Shown here piece by piece: positions 25,724 to 35,630 of a DNA stretch of 64,000 nucleotides. Under the pieces are notes generated by a model, which worked only from the letters and a program-made list of their open reading frames with translations, had not been told where the DNA came from and ran no database searches. The position numbers and the translations under genes were made by a program. The DNA is from a virus: positions 62,001 to 126,000 of the IMG/VR virus record IMGVR_UViG_3300024518_005299. One strand, 5' to 3'. Each line of letters opens with the position of its first letter. The stretch's first letter is position 1.

Positions 25724-26436
25724 TGCAAGCTGGTGTTTATAAAATAAAAAATCAAATAAATAATAAGTGCTATATTGGTAGCGCTATTGATGTTCAAATA
25801 CGTTGGACTATTCATAAATCTCAACTAGTTAATCAGTGTCATCACTCAATTCATTTACAACGTGCTTGGAATAAGTATGGAGTAGATACTTTTATATTTG
25901 AGATCCTTGAAGAATGTGATCCGAAACAGTGTTTGGTGCGTGAACAGTACTATTTAAATACTTTATTATTTGCTAGTCATGATGATAAAAGATTCTATGA
26001 ATTAGGTTATAATATTTGTCGTCAGGCGGATAACGTTATGGGTGGTCGTAAACATTCTCAAATATCTAAGATGAAAATGTCTAAGGCTCACAAGGGTAAG
26101 AAATTGTCAGAGCAAACAAAGCAAAAAATGAAAAGACGGTTTCAAAATTCTGAGGATCATCCAATGTATGGCAAAACTCATACTGATGAAGCCAAGCAAA
26201 AAATTAGTGAGGCTGGTCGAGGAAGGATTACCTCCATTAAATGTAGGAAGGCGCTCTCTAATGCTAATCGTGGAGAAGGAAGCTTTCATAGTAAATTAAC
26301 GGAGAGATCAGTGAAAGAGATTAAAAAGATGATTGCAGATGGCAAAGGGACCTCTATGATTGCGCGCAAGTATAAGATTTCACCATCTAGCATTTGCGAT
26401 ATCAAAGCGGGCAGGACGTGGACTTATATAGAATGA
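25723..26436 (+). CDS. GIY-YIG homing endonuclease, copy 2
   Basis: 237 aa. GIY-YIG core GVYKIKNQINNKCYIGSA (4-21), REQYYLNTLLF helix, then NUMOD3-like repeats (GGRKHSQISKMKMSKAHKGKK and GKTHTDEAKQKISEAGRGR) and a terminal helix-turn-helix, TSMIARKYKISPSSICDIKAGRTW. Strongly AT-rich. It fits between two genes with a one-base overlap at the start and is followed by a normal ribosome site (AAGGAG) for the next gene. Confidence 0.9.
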   Translation: MQAGVYKIKNQINNKCYIGSAIDVQIRWTIHKSQLVNQCHHSIHLQRAWNKYGVDTFIFEILEECDPKQCLVREQYYLNTLLFASHDDKRFYELGYNICRQADNVMGGRKHSQISKMKMSKAHKGKKLSEQTKQKMKRRFQNSEDHPMYGKTHTDEAKQKISEAGRGRITSIKCRKALSNANRGEGSFHSKLTERSVKEIKKMIADGKGTSMIARKYKISPSSICDIKAGRTWTYIE

Positions 26437-26455
26437 ATGATTTAAGGAGAAAAAC

Positions 26456-26686
26456 ATGGTAGAACATGCTATAGCGACAGCTAAGATTCGTGTTGGTGAA
26501 CTTACAGAGAATGAACTTTATATTGTGATTGATATGCTCACAAAGATATGTGAGCCTTTAGGCATTACGGTCAGCGAGCCAACTAAGCCGCGCCCAATGT
26601 ATCGAGACGTAGAAATTATTGGACCTTGGGAGAGGGTTGATCAAATAACAGCCTTGTGTCAAGATTGTGAGGTGATTTATGACTGA
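26456..26686 (+). CDS. Hypothetical protein, 76 aa
   Basis: Small protein with helix-strand alternation and no recognised family. An AAGGAG ribosome site lies 9 nt upstream of the start. It overlaps the next gene by 8 nt. Confidence 0.7.
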   Translation: MVEHAIATAKIRVGELTENELYIVIDMLTKICEPLGITVSEPTKPRPMYRDVEIIGPWERVDQITALCQDCEVIYD

Positions 26687-26921
26687 AAGAACATTTTTTG
26701 GAAAACCCCTTCGCGCTATTAGCTTGGAATATAATCGAGAGACGCTTTCTCTTAAGGAATTCATCGGAGAAATGAAGGATGGCTTGGATGGCTTTGAGGA
26801 GAATATGGAGCACCTAAGGTGTGACAACCCTGCTTATTTCGCTAATACTTCTCACTATATAGAGCGGTGGATGGAGACATTTTTAGCATGGTCCGAAGTA
26901 GAGTTTGAGGAGGAAGAATGA
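26679..26921 (+). CDS. Hypothetical protein, 80 aa
   Basis: Acidic helical protein ending in EVEFEEEE. No motif recognised. It overlaps its neighbours by 8 and 4 nt, the middle of a three-gene run of small unknown proteins. Confidence 0.68.
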   Translation: MTERTFFGKPLRAISLEYNRETLSLKEFIGEMKDGLDGFEENMEHLRCDNPAYFANTSHYIERWMETFLAWSEVEFEEEE

Positions 26922-27178
26922 GGAAAATTAAAACAACCGAAGAGTATACCTTAGACGGGCATACTCTAGTTGAACTTATAGCTAATGCCTTAAAACTTCC
27001 TAATGGAACACATGGACAATTTACCATTAATTTTCCTTTATCTTATATTATTGACATTGATGAAGAAGGTTGCATTTCGTTGTTTCATATCCCTGAATGT
27101 AGAGAGGACACGCCTGAACAAGTGGACTTAAGCAAGATGCGAGTTTTTGTCTCGACAGAGAAGGTGGAGTATGAATAA
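26918..27178 (+). CDS. Hypothetical protein, 86 aa
   Basis: Acidic protein with a likely mixed alpha/beta fold (DGHTLVELIANALKLP, then FTINFPLSYIIDIDEEGCISLF). No family recognised. It closes the run of small genes before the GT2 gene. Confidence 0.68.
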   Translation: MRKIKTTEEYTLDGHTLVELIANALKLPNGTHGQFTINFPLSYIIDIDEEGCISLFHIPECREDTPEQVDLSKMRVFVSTEKVEYE

Positions 27179-27207
27179 AATAAAAATAACATGTAGGGTG
27201 ATTTACA

Positions 27208-27936
27208 ATGACTAAAATTACGGTTGTAACGTATGTGCATGAAGCGCACAAAAAATGGATCCCATTTTGGGCTGAGCAAATTGGTCAACAAGAGTTTCAA
27301 GATTTTGAAATTCTATTTATTGCTCATAATTGGGGCCAAGAATCAAAAGATCAGGCTATGAGTAATCTTGAATACTTTACCGAAGTAGTTAATGGTTGTG
27401 CTATTTTCGATCTACCTCACTTAGTTCGATTCGAATCTTATTGGAGCGCGCCAGTTATTGGTGAAGTAATCGATGAGGGTTGTAGATTGGTTGAGACGGA
27501 ATACTTCGCTCATTGGGACATCGATGACATTATTCATCCTAAGCGTCTCCTACTACAATCTCAATTTCTAGATGCTAATCCTAATGTCGACTTCTTAGGC
27601 ACCAGAATGGTTGGATTCACTGGCGAACCTGTTCCTGAAATGTTCGAGCTAGACTATATTGAGCCTAATGAACCTAATCTAGATGCGACAGAGCACGATC
27701 AAATAAGGCATTGTCTTTTAAATAAGAATCAGAATTGTTTGGGTCATACGACTCTTGTGTATCGTCCTAGAGACTTGCAAGCCCTCGGGGGCTTCTCGCG
27801 ATCAGACGTTAAGCTAGACGGTAAGTCGCCAGACTTCGAAACCTGGAAAAAGGCTATTATGGCAGGCTTCACGTTTCATAGGTTACCAGAGCTTTGTGCG
27901 CTCTGGAGGCTGGACAGCTCCTCGATCAGGTTGTAA
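27208..27936 (+). CDS. Glycosyltransferase family 2
   Basis: GT2-like enzyme of 242 aa. ITVVTYVHEAHKKWIPFWAEQI begins the nucleotide-binding domain, and AHWDIDDIIHPKRL (~101-114) holds the DxD metal site. HTTLVYRPRDLQALGGF and PDFETWKKAIMAGFTFHRLPE are standard GT2 acceptor-side features. It ends its unit; promoter-like copy 3 follows. Confidence 0.88.
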   Translation: MTKITVVTYVHEAHKKWIPFWAEQIGQQEFQDFEILFIAHNWGQESKDQAMSNLEYFTEVVNGCAIFDLPHLVRFESYWSAPVIGEVIDEGCRLVETEYFAHWDIDDIIHPKRLLLQSQFLDANPNVDFLGTRMVGFTGEPVPEMFELDYIEPNEPNLDATEHDQIRHCLLNKNQNCLGHTTLVYRPRDLQALGGFSRSDVKLDGKSPDFETWKKAIMAGFTFHRLPELCALWRLDSSSIRL

Positions 27937-27958
27937 GCTAATATTTACAAAAACCACG

Positions 27959-27987
27959 CACGAATTCGTTATATCACCACATAATAG
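27959..27987 (+). promoter_or_regulatory. Promoter-like 29 bp element, copy 3
   Basis: Same 29 bp block, CACGAATTCG to ACCACATAATAG, with CATAAT at 27980-27985. This is the only copy whose downstream gene has a leader: an AGGAGG ribosome site at 27991-27996 and the ATG at 28003. Confidence 0.68.
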
Positions 27988-28002
27988 GGTAGGAGGTGCC
28001 TG

Positions 28003-28359
28003 ATGTTTGGATCAAAGAAGACAGAAGAACTGCATGGATTATTTGCTAGCATGATCAAACGGATTGATCGTTTGGACAACAATGGCAACGCGATAAGGGA
28101 TCGAATTAGAGACCTTGAGACTCAAAATGACGTGCTACGCGTCAGAATTGAGCAATTAGAAAAGAAGCAGGAGCAGTTACGTGGCGGTCTTAAGGGGTTG
28201 GTTTACGACGAGCCTTTTACCCTACCTATAGAATTTGTCTCCACAGCAGTTGATGTGCCAATAGTTGACCATGTCCACGTTAATAATGACCTCGCTGGGT
28301 GCCATCCGGAAGAATGCATCTATTGTCATCGGGAGTTGAATACGCATAATAATGACTAA
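28003..28359 (+). CDS. Coiled-coil protein, 118 aa
   Basis: An N-terminal heptad-like coiled coil (about residues 8-65, including LETQNDVLRVRIEQLEKKQEQL) is followed by a C-terminal segment with HVHVNNDLAGCHPEECIYCHREL, whose Cys and His residues could bind zinc. Strong AGGAGG ribosome site. Function unknown. It overlaps the next gene by 8 nt. Confidence 0.72.
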   Translation: MFGSKKTEELHGLFASMIKRIDRLDNNGNAIRDRIRDLETQNDVLRVRIEQLEKKQEQLRGGLKGLVYDEPFTLPIEFVSTAVDVPIVDHVHVNNDLAGCHPEECIYCHRELNTHNND

Positions 28360-29221
28360 AACCATAGGAATTATAGCCTGGGGCGCGCAAGCTGATGTGT
28401 TATATGCCACGCCTATTGTGCGGCATATCAGGGATAAGTTCCCAGATGCACACATTACTTGGCTAGTGCGTGATAAGTTCGCCGAGGTGATTGAAACCAA
28501 TCCATATATTGATAAGGTAAAAACTTTTACCTTACCGAAGGGGCATGCTAATAGGCAGGATGCAGAGTATGTGATGGATAAAACCATTCGAGAATTTGCA
28601 TCTAGAACATATAGCAGGGTATTTGACCTCCAATATTGGCCCACATTTAGTAATTTTTATGAACGCCCAACAGAAGATTTTATATCTTTAAGGGCACGAA
28701 ATGCAGGGTTGGATCCGGCAGAGATTAATGATCGTAGCGTTGTACTTGAACACACTTGTGAGGATGTGGCGCGGACGACTAGATTTTATCTAGATCATTT
28801 AGATGGAACTGAAGGATTTATTACTGTGAATCATATTAGCTATGCAGCAAGTCCTGTATGGTCATTTCAAAACTATAGTGATCTAGTTGATATGCTGGAT
28901 CATGAGTATAATGTAATGTCAGTATTCACAGGTGCTCCGAATGAGCCGATCCCCGAAGGTTGTATTGATGCGCGCGGCATGCCATATCGTCAGTGGGCGT
29001 CACTCATCTCAATGAGTGACCTGTGGTTGGGGTTGGATTCCGGCGCGGTCGCTTTAGCTTGTGCTAGCGATGTGCCTATTATTAAGTTACACAGTAAAGA
29101 TTTTCCATTAGCCAAGACAGGGATCAAAGCTATGGGGTTACGTCAAGAGAATGTATTAGAGCTTTATCCTGCACCTAGTGTAGAAAGAATGGCTGAGTTA
29201 ATTATAGAGAACATGCAATGA
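28352..29221 (+). CDS. Glycosyltransferase family 9 (heptosyltransferase-like)
   Basis: GT-B enzyme of 289 aa. IGIIAWGAQADVLYATPIVRHIRDKFPDAHITWLV is the GT9 N-terminus, and NPYIDKV follows the family pattern. In the C-terminal half, SLISMSDLWLGLDSGAVALACASDVPIIKL is the donor-site region. Relatives add heptose or related sugars to LPS cores, suggesting that the glycan is LPS-like; that is inference. Confidence 0.85.
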   Translation: MTKTIGIIAWGAQADVLYATPIVRHIRDKFPDAHITWLVRDKFAEVIETNPYIDKVKTFTLPKGHANRQDAEYVMDKTIREFASRTYSRVFDLQYWPTFSNFYERPTEDFISLRARNAGLDPAEINDRSVVLEHTCEDVARTTRFYLDHLDGTEGFITVNHISYAASPVWSFQNYSDLVDMLDHEYNVMSVFTGAPNEPIPEGCIDARGMPYRQWASLISMSDLWLGLDSGAVALACASDVPIIKLHSKDFPLAKTGIKAMGLRQENVLELYPAPSVERMAELIIENMQ

Positions 29222-29475
29222 AACAATATCTTTTATTTCTAGGTGAAAATTATTATCCATATGGTGGTTGGAAAGATTTTCATGGAGAGTTTGATTCCGT
29301 AAAAGAAGCCAAACAATTTGTGGCTGATAATCCTACGTTTGAGGACAATGGTCATCGGGCTAAGATGAGCTGGGCTCAGATTGTTGATACTACTATCAAT
29401 AAAATAGTTTCAGTATATAAATGGCGATGGAATGAATCCAAACTACATAATGAACCTGGGTGGAAAGAAGAATAA
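29218..29475 (+). CDS. Hypothetical protein, 85 aa
   Basis: Small protein with the pattern YLLFLGENYYPYGGWKDFHGEF...AKQFVADNP...WAQIVDTTINKIV, resembling small phage proteins that monitor or bind unknown ligands. No named family. It overlaps its neighbours by 4 nt and 1 nt. Confidence 0.7.
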   Translation: MKQYLLFLGENYYPYGGWKDFHGEFDSVKEAKQFVADNPTFEDNGHRAKMSWAQIVDTTINKIVSVYKWRWNESKLHNEPGWKEE

Positions 29476-30644
29476 TGAAGAGTGCTAGCAATTTACGTGA
29501 ATTAAATCAAAATGCTATATATCAAATAATCAATACAACAAATAATAAATGTTATATAGGCAGCACTGAGAGATTAGCTTTAAGATTTAATGAACATATT
29601 TCCTTATTAAGGCGCGGCCAACATCATTCAGTGAAATTGCAAAGAACCTGGGACAAGCATAATGCTGATGTTTTTCAATTCTTAGTATTAGAGCATCCTG
29701 CAGCTCATTGTCTAGTAGATCGAGAACAATATTATCTTGATACAGTTTTATTTGCTAGTTGTAATGATCAAAGATTTCAAGATTTGGGATATAATTGTCG
29801 TCGTAGAGCAGAAAGCAATCGAGGTTTTAAATGGAGTGAAGAATCAAAGAAAAAACTTTCAGAGGCTCTAAAGGGCAAGATTGTTGGCGTAAATCATCCA
29901 ATGGCTAGATTAAATGATAATATTATAAAAGATATTTTATTGACATATTTAAAATCAGATTTAACTAATGTGCAAATTGCTCAAGATTTTGGTGTTTCAA
30001 AAACTAATATTAATGACATCATAAGGGGTAAGATCTGGTCCCATATCCAATTAGACAATGTATATGATCAAGATAAATTAATTGAACTTCGATCTGAGTT
30101 ACAAAGATTAAGTGATACTAAAATGATTGGTAGAGGTATTCATCATGGCATGTCAAAATGGACAGAAAATGATATTATGGAAATACGTCGATTAGTTAAA
30201 AGTGGCGTCACACAAACTGCGGTTGCTGAAAAATATGGCATTAAGCAAGGTTGTGTTTCAAATATAGTTAATCATAAAATTTGGAAACATTTAGATTGGT
30301 TGCAACAAGGTTTATATGAATGGATCCGTTCTGATGAATTTCAAGCTAAGGCTAAACAGGGTGTGGATGTTGAATTTGGCGTATCAACAGTTTATTTGAT
30401 GGAACGTTTATTAATATCTCATGTTCGTGTCTGGCATTTAGAAGATAAAATCAGATTGACTGATGATGATGGAGAGCGTAGTGAGCTTAAACGTCAAATA
30501 GATTATATAAATTCTAAGGTTCGTCCTAGGTTAATATGCGCCATAGAAGATAGCTTAATCAAAGCATATGCTGAACAGGATATGACTATTATCAGTGATG
30601 GCAATCTTAAACATTATGGTAAAGAGTTTGAAGAAGGACTATAA
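29475..30644 (+). CDS. GIY-YIG homing endonuclease fused to a non-homing C-terminal domain, copy 3
   Basis: 389 aa, longer than its paralogues. The GIY-YIG core (AIYQIINTTNNKCYIGST), REQYYLDTVLF and two helix-turn-helix repeats (TNVQIAQDFGVSKTNIN and TQTAVAEKYGIKQGCVSNIV) end near residue 274. The remaining ~115 residues are unlike homing genes. They contain YLMERLLISHVRVWHLEDKIR and a long helical region ending SLIKAYAEQDMTIISDG, resembling a phage/sugar-locus helical protein of the DUF4254 type. The likeliest reading is an in-frame fusion of the homing gene with a pre-existing gene. Domain naming of the tail is tentative. Confidence 0.8.
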   Translation: MKSASNLRELNQNAIYQIINTTNNKCYIGSTERLALRFNEHISLLRRGQHHSVKLQRTWDKHNADVFQFLVLEHPAAHCLVDREQYYLDTVLFASCNDQRFQDLGYNCRRRAESNRGFKWSEESKKKLSEALKGKIVGVNHPMARLNDNIIKDILLTYLKSDLTNVQIAQDFGVSKTNINDIIRGKIWSHIQLDNVYDQDKLIELRSELQRLSDTKMIGRGIHHGMSKWTENDIMEIRRLVKSGVTQTAVAEKYGIKQGCVSNIVNHKIWKHLDWLQQGLYEWIRSDEFQAKAKQGVDVEFGVSTVYLMERLLISHVRVWHLEDKIRLTDDDGERSELKRQIDYINSKVRPRLICAIEDSLIKAYAEQDMTIISDGNLKHYGKEFEEGL

Positions 30645-30650
30645 AGCACG

Positions 30651-30974
30651 ATGAAAAATTTTGAAGATAAAATGAATGTTTTGGCCGGTCAATATAGTGG
30701 ACCAGTAGAATTGGAAATTGATGACAAAATTTTTGATTATACAATCAACATATTCTATGATTATACAGTACCCGAAGATGCCTTTGGTTTTATTGGATGG
30801 GCAGAAGGTTTACAAAAATATCAATTACCTAAATTTGGCAGCGCAGTAGATTCAATGAATAATAATGCTAATGCTGTTGGCGCTGGCGTATCTAAGGAAC
30901 ATATTGCCGAGCATATGATCCAAAAAATAAGAGATTCAATTCAACAAAAAGTCAGGGAGAGCGTGAAAGTTTAA
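30651..30974 (+). CDS. Hypothetical protein, 107 aa
   Basis: Acidic protein with a beta-rich first half (VELEIDDKIFDYTINIFYDYTV) and a helical end (AEHMIQKIRDSIQQKVRESVKV). No recognised family. It sits between two GIY-YIG genes and is AT-rich like them. Confidence 0.65.
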   Translation: MKNFEDKMNVLAGQYSGPVELEIDDKIFDYTINIFYDYTVPEDAFGFIGWAEGLQKYQLPKFGSAVDSMNNNANAVGAGVSKEHIAEHMIQKIRDSIQQKVRESVKV

Positions 30975-30989
30975 GGATTGTCAGACAAG

Positions 30990-31688
30990 ATGAATATGCC
31001 ACTTCCCAAATATAAACATGGTGTTTATTTAATACGCAATATTATTAGCAACGATCCTCATGCTTGCTATATTGGTAGCGCCTCTGGTCATGGCTTCAAA
31101 AGTCGTTGGGGCGACCATGTGCGAGACGCTAAGAATCAAAAACATCATTCAATAATATTTCAACGAGCATGGAATAAGTATGGTAGAGATGCGTTTATGT
31201 TTGAAGTTTTGCTTTATTGTGATCCAGAGCATTGTATAATGTATGAACAATTAAGTATGGATCATTATCAACCCAAGTATAATATTTGCAAGATTGCCGG
31301 TAGTAGTCTTGGCGTAAAAAGATCTGAAGAATGTAAAAGAAAAATCAGTGAATCAAAAAAGGGTAATAAAAATTCTTTAGGTATAAAACCATCAGAAGAT
31401 ACAAAAAGAAAAATTAGCTCGTCTTTAAAAGGCAGATTTGGTAAAGAGAAACATCCTATGTGGGGCAAATCTCATTCAGAAGAATCTCGAAGGAAAATAG
31501 CTATAGCTAAAACTGGTTTGAAGGGTGAAAGCGCTGGCAATAGCAAGCTTACCATTAAGCAAGTTAGAGAAATTAGACAAATGATAAATGATGGCATGAG
31601 ACGTATTGATATAGCATCAAAATTTGGCGTATCTCCTGTAACTATTGGAGATATTAAATCTGGAAAAAGTTGGAATGGTGTCATATGA
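30990..31688 (+). CDS. GIY-YIG homing endonuclease, copy 4
   Basis: About 232 aa. GIY-YIG core GVYLIRN...ACYIGSAS, then NUMOD3-like repeats (GVKRSEECKRKISESKKG, GIKPSEDTKRKISSSLKG, GKSHSEESRRKIAIAKTG) and a final helix-turn-helix (RIDIASKFGVSPVTIGDIKSGKSW). The start is uncertain: ATG at 30990 or TTG at 30978. The stop overlaps the ColD-like gene start (ATGA). Confidence 0.87.
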   Translation: MNMPLPKYKHGVYLIRNIISNDPHACYIGSASGHGFKSRWGDHVRDAKNQKHHSIIFQRAWNKYGRDAFMFEVLLYCDPEHCIMYEQLSMDHYQPKYNICKIAGSSLGVKRSEECKRKISESKKGNKNSLGIKPSEDTKRKISSSLKGRFGKEKHPMWGKSHSEESRRKIAIAKTGLKGESAGNSKLTIKQVREIRQMINDGMRRIDIASKFGVSPVTIGDIKSGKSWNGVI

Positions 31689-32860
31689 GTAAGCGATATT
31701 CGTTAGGGTCAACTAGTATTGGTGAACTAGAAAAGAAATACGTCAATGAAGTTCTAGATGAAAACTACGTAAGCCCAGGCCCTGTAGTTAAACATGTAGA
31801 AGAAGAATGCGCAAGGCTCCATGGTATGAAGCATGGATTGGCGCTAAACTCTGGTCAGGCAGCTATTCATGTGGCTATTCAGGCTATCGTAGAGACCAAA
31901 CTTAAGTCTGGTAAGGAAAAACCATTGGTGGCTGTGCCCGCCTGTACCTATATCTCTACTCTAGCTGCCGCTGTTCTTGCTGGCTGTGATCTTATTCTAG
32001 TTGATGTAGAAGAAGACACTGGCAATATGTGTCCTAATCAATTAAAGGAAACCTTAGAGCGTCATAAAAAACAAGGTGATCCTATCGATATTGTGATCCC
32101 GGTGCATCTTTATGGTCGGGCGTGTAACCCACGGATTTTTACCATTTGTGAAGAGTTTGGCGTATGGGTAGTGGAGGATGCTTGTGAGTCGACTTTCGCA
32201 CTAGGTATTGGCAAAGGTCATATTCTTACAACCTCCTTCTTTTCGAATCACTTGATTTCTGCTGGTGGCGGAGGGGTTATAATGACCAACGATTCGCAAC
32301 TAGATGAGTATTGTTGGAAGTTAATCAATCACGGGCGTAGTGCTCGCTTTGGCAATAATGATATCCATCAGATTGCGGATAAGTTTTGCTTCGATATATT
32401 TGGTCATTCGATGAAGTGGTCTGACCTACCCGCCGCGCTTGCTAAGGCGCAAATAGAAAGAAAAAATGAGTTATATGGGATTCGTCGTAGAAATGCTAAA
32501 GAATTAATTGCTATTCTGGAAGATTGGAAAGATTATATTATACTTCCATTATTAGATGATCATACTTTTATGATGTTTATGATCACTCTTCAAGAACCAT
32601 TAGATGTAAATAATGTTATTCGATATCTCAATGACAATAGTATTGAGGTTAGAAGAGCTATGCCAATTACAAATCAAAAAGTGGTTAGAGAATATTTTGG
32701 CAATAATGATCTAGTAAAGGAATTCCCAGTTGCAGATTTTCTTAATCGACAATCGTTTTATATTGGTGTTCATCCGGAGTTATCGTTGGACGATATACAA
32801 GATATGGGTAGTACTGTTTCTGAAGCTCTCAGGGGAGAAATTAATAGAGTAGAAGCGTAA
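31685..32860 (+). CDS. ColD-like PLP-dependent GDP-sugar 3-dehydratase
   Basis: Aspartate-aminotransferase-fold enzyme of 391 aa related to DegT/DnrJ proteins. The Schiff-base lysine is replaced by histidine: [19 protein letters not shown] places H189 where aminotransferases have Lys. This swap is the hallmark of ColD (GDP-4-keto-6-deoxymannose 3-dehydratase, H188, 388 aa), where His is the base. D165 (VVEDAC) is kept for the PLP ring. The end [14 protein letters not shown] also follows ColD. The usual EGG is GGG here. Neighbours encode GDP-mannose dehydratase and a GDP-fucose-synthase/ColC-like enzyme, the other steps of GDP-colitose synthesis. A related 3-dehydratase with another substrate is possible. 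Confidence 0.8.
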   Translation: MSKRYSLGSTSIGELEKKYVNEVLDENYVSPGPVVKHVEEECARLHGMKHGLALNSGQAAIHVAIQAIVETKLKSGKEKPLVAVPACTYISTLAAAVLAGCDLILVDVEEDTGNMCPNQLKETLERHKKQGDPIDIVIPVHLYGRACNPRIFTICEEFGVWVVEDACESTFALGIGKGHILTTSFFSNHLISAGGGGVIMTNDSQLDEYCWKLINHGRSARFGNNDIHQIADKFCFDIFGHSMKWSDLPAALAKAQIERKNELYGIRRRNAKELIAILEDWKDYIILPLLDDHTFMMFMITLQEPLDVNNVIRYLNDNSIEVRRAMPITNQKVVREYFGNNDLVKEFPVADFLNRQSFYIGVHPELSLDDIQDMGSTVSEALRGEINRVEA

Positions 32861-33507
32861 TGGGAAAATTCATAGATCTGACAGGAGAGATATTTAGCAG
32901 GTTAACTGTTTTGCGTTATGTCAGTAATAATACATGGGGTAATGCTCAATTTTTATGTGAATGTAGCTGTCTCGCTAAAACACAAGTAGTAGTTACTGGA
33001 TGCAACTTGCGTTCTGGCAATACCAAATCTTGTGGATGTTTACAAAAAGAAGCAAGAGTGAAATTTACATACATGCATACAACACATGGTGCTAGTAAAA
33101 ATGGATATCATACTAAAGAATATAGATGTTGGCGACGTATTAAAGAAAGGTGTTATAATCCAAATCATGAACATTACGAGCATTATGGAGATAGGGGTAT
33201 TACTATGTGCTCAGAATGGCTTAATTCTTACTCCACCTTTTTAAAAGACGTAGGCGAGGCGCCAACTCCTAAGCATTCCATTGACCGCATTAATACCAAT
33301 GGTAATTATGAACCTGGTAATTGTAGATGGGCCACTCCAACGGAACAGGCTAATAATAAAAGAAATAATTTAGTGATAGAGGATAAGACTTTGGCTCAAA
33401 TTTGTAAAGAAAAAGACTTACCATATGCTTCTATTCATGCTAGAATTAAAAAACTCAATTGGTCAATTGAAGAGGCAATCAATACACCCATAGGACAAAA
33501 ACGATGA
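32860..33507 (+). CDS. HNH-type homing endonuclease, copy 2
   Basis: 215 aa paralogue of the gene at 9.7 kb. Zinc-ribbon-like [10 protein letters not shown]...KSCGCL, then [27 protein letters not shown], and the HNH-like core [13 protein letters not shown]...NCRWAT. The C-terminal helix-turn-helix has [21 protein letters not shown]. One-base overlap with the ColD-like gene at the start and ATGA with the next gene at the end, so it separates two genes of one sugar pathway without damaging either. Confidence 0.85.
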   Translation: MGKFIDLTGEIFSRLTVLRYVSNNTWGNAQFLCECSCLAKTQVVVTGCNLRSGNTKSCGCLQKEARVKFTYMHTTHGASKNGYHTKEYRCWRRIKERCYNPNHEHYEHYGDRGITMCSEWLNSYSTFLKDVGEAPTPKHSIDRINTNGNYEPGNCRWATPTEQANNKRNNLVIEDKTLAQICKEKDLPYASIHARIKKLNWSIEEAINTPIGQKR

Positions 33508-35630
33508 TTTATGATAATTCAACTATTCTGATCACTGGAGCTGGGGGGTTCCTCGGTCATCATACAGTTAAAGCGTTTAAAGAGTATAAAAACGGTGGGA
33601 CTAATGGTGCTCGTAAGGGTATAAAAATTTTGATGCCAACACATAATGAATTAGATCTTTTAGAAGAAGATGACATTTCTTGTTATATGACAGAACATCA
33701 ACCTGATATCGTTATTCATCTAGCTGCTATATGTGGTGGGATCGGAGCTAATAGGGAAAGACCAGGAGAGTTTTTGTATAATAACCTTATAATGACTACG
33801 AACTTGATTGAATGGTGTGCCCGTCTAACTCGTAATCAGGATGGTCCTACTATTCATAAGTTTGTTGGTGTTGGTACTGTGTGCTTTACATCTGATGCAT
33901 TTATCAAAACTGGGAATAGTTATACTACTATTGATAACATTTCTTTAGATCATAAAGTTAGTAGTAGAAATTTTGCCGATTGTTCTGTAGTCGACATTTT
34001 TGAAAGACAATATTCAGGTAATTTATATCATATTAGACCATATGGGGCGGAAACGTTGACGGTTACTTCCGAGCATCCATTTTTAGTTCTTAGGAATCAA
34101 AATGAAATATGGGTTGAAGCACAAGATATAGTGGATACTGATAGATTAGTCATACCTATTTATAAACCGACTAAAAGATCGACAGTTGTACGGATTCCTC
34201 AATTCGAATGTAAATATCCGGTTGCTAATCTAAAAAATACTCATCCGTATCATTTACCATCTGAGTTAGTTGTTGATAAAAATATTGCTCGACTATTTGG
34301 ATGGTTCCTAGCAGAAGGATGTACTAATAAACAAGGTATTAACTTATATTTTGGTGATGAGCCAGATCAAATTCGGGATATTGCCGACATTACTCATCAA
34401 TTAGGTTTTAGTTCTCAACCAAAAAATATTCCAAACCAAAAGGGATCACGTTTAGATGTTAATAGCTACCAATTGAGAGATTTTTGTCGTCAACATTTTT
34501 ATACAAGTCAAGAAATTCATCGCTCCCACACTAAGAAAATTCCTGATTTTGTTTTCAGTTTACCAGATCAGCTACAGTTAGTCTTTCTGAGAAGTTTTAT
34601 AGATGGAGATGGCCATATTGAGTATGATTCTCGTAATCAAAAATTGAAATCAATACAAATTACTACCACATCTAGGTGCTTAGCATACCAGATAAGAGAT
34701 ATCATGTTACATTATGGCATATTTGGTAATATTCATCATAGATCAGCTCCAGGAATAGCTAAAATTTGTGGACGTTACGTTAATGCCCGTGAATCGTGGG
34801 TAGTTAAATGGACCGGACAAAATCTTACGAAGCTTTCAACATTGATATATCCAGAATTAGATGATCAAACAGCTAGGAAAAGTAGATGGGACGTTGTTGT
34901 TTGTGAAAATAGAGCGTATGTACCCATCTACCCTATTACTACTAGTCAATCTACTCTGAGTGTTTATAATTTTGGAACCGTTGACGAAACCTATACTGCT
35001 AACGGTGTTGTAGTTCATAATTGTAGTTATCCTAAACACACTCCTATTCCCTTTCGGGAAGAAAACCTATATAATGGGTATCCAGAGGAGACAAACGCAC
35101 CGTACGGGATAGCAAAACGAGTGCAACTAGAGATGTTAAAAGCATATCGCGCCCAATATGGGTTTAATGGCATCTATTTAATACCAGTAAATATGTGTGG
35201 CGAGTGGGATAATTTTGATGACTCTAGTAGCCATGTTATCCCTGCTATGCTTAAGAAGTTCCATCGTGCTAAGATGGAGAACGCATCTAGTGTCACATTA
35301 TGGGGTGATGGTTCAGCATCAAGAGAATTTTTATACGCAGGGGACTGCGCCGATGCTATTTTAAGAGCCACTTTACTATATGATGACTCTGAGCCAGTTA
35401 ATATAGGCACAGGTAATGAAGTCACCATCAAGGAACTTGCTGAAAAAGTAAGAAAAGTAGTGGGATATGAGGGGGTAATCCTGTGGGATATTAGTAAACC
35501 TAACGGGCAGCCTCGACGTTGCCTAGACACTAGTCGTGCTCGCGTTGGCTTTGGTTTTACTGCTAAAACCCCCTTGGATGACATGCTAGATCGTAGTTAT
35601 ACGTGGGCGCAGGAGAATGGAGTATTATGA
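33504..35630 (+). CDS. GDP-L-fucose synthase / ColC-like epimerase-reductase interrupted by an intein
   Basis: Extended SDR enzyme; the extein is about 328 aa once the intein (residues 127-506) is removed. It has NAD(P)-binding [10 protein letters not shown] near the start and [14 protein letters not shown]. The rebuilt active-site segment is [14 protein letters not shown], and YGIAK holds Y534 and K538 of the YxxxK pair. NMCGEWDNF...[12 protein letters not shown] and [17 protein letters not shown] match WcaG/Fcl. The family epimerises and reduces GDP-4-keto-6-deoxymannose to GDP-fucose; ColC does the same on the 3-deoxy compound. Where Fcl has the catalytic Ser of GSSC, this has T/V (GTVC). 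The ColD-like neighbour favours the ColC reading. Confidence 0.88.
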   Translation: MIYDNSTILITGAGGFLGHHTVKAFKEYKNGGTNGARKGIKILMPTHNELDLLEEDDISCYMTEHQPDIVIHLAAICGGIGANRERPGEFLYNNLIMTTNLIEWCARLTRNQDGPTIHKFVGVGTVCFTSDAFIKTGNSYTTIDNISLDHKVSSRNFADCSVVDIFERQYSGNLYHIRPYGAETLTVTSEHPFLVLRNQNEIWVEAQDIVDTDRLVIPIYKPTKRSTVVRIPQFECKYPVANLKNTHPYHLPSELVVDKNIARLFGWFLAEGCTNKQGINLYFGDEPDQIRDIADITHQLGFSSQPKNIPNQKGSRLDVNSYQLRDFCRQHFYTSQEIHRSHTKKIPDFVFSLPDQLQLVFLRSFIDGDGHIEYDSRNQKLKSIQITTTSRCLAYQIRDIMLHYGIFGNIHHRSAPGIAKICGRYVNARESWVVKWTGQNLTKLSTLIYPELDDQTARKSRWDVVVCENRAYVPIYPITTSQSTLSVYNFGTVDETYTANGVVVHNCSYPKHTPIPFREENLYNGYPEETNAPYGIAKRVQLEMLKAYRAQYGFNGIYLIPVNMCGEWDNFDDSSSHVIPAMLKKFHRAKMENASSVTLWGDGSASREFLYAGDCADAILRATLLYDDSEPVNIGTGNEVTIKELAEKVRKVVGYEGVILWDISKPNGQPRRCLDTSRARVGFGFTAKTPLDDMLDRSYTWAQENGVL
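33882..35021 (+). mobile_element. Intein with LAGLIDADG endonuclease in the GDP-sugar reductase
   Basis: Residues 127-506. It starts with Cys ([11 protein letters not shown]), has block B TxxH in VTSEHPFLV, two LAGLIDADG motifs ([10 protein letters not shown] and [12 protein letters not shown]), and a standard end VVVHN followed by Cys507. It splits the active-site strand GTV/CSYPK, so the enzyme should be inactive until splicing. All canonical splice residues are present. Confidence 0.93.

Noticed and set aside
27890-27925. Terminator at the end of the GT2 gene (GGAGGCT/AGCTCC hairpin).
   Set aside because: It lies inside the coding region and has no U-tract.
31685-32860. Calling the second DegT-family gene an aminotransferase.
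   Set aside because: The Schiff-base Lys is His here, so a ColD-type dehydratase fits better.
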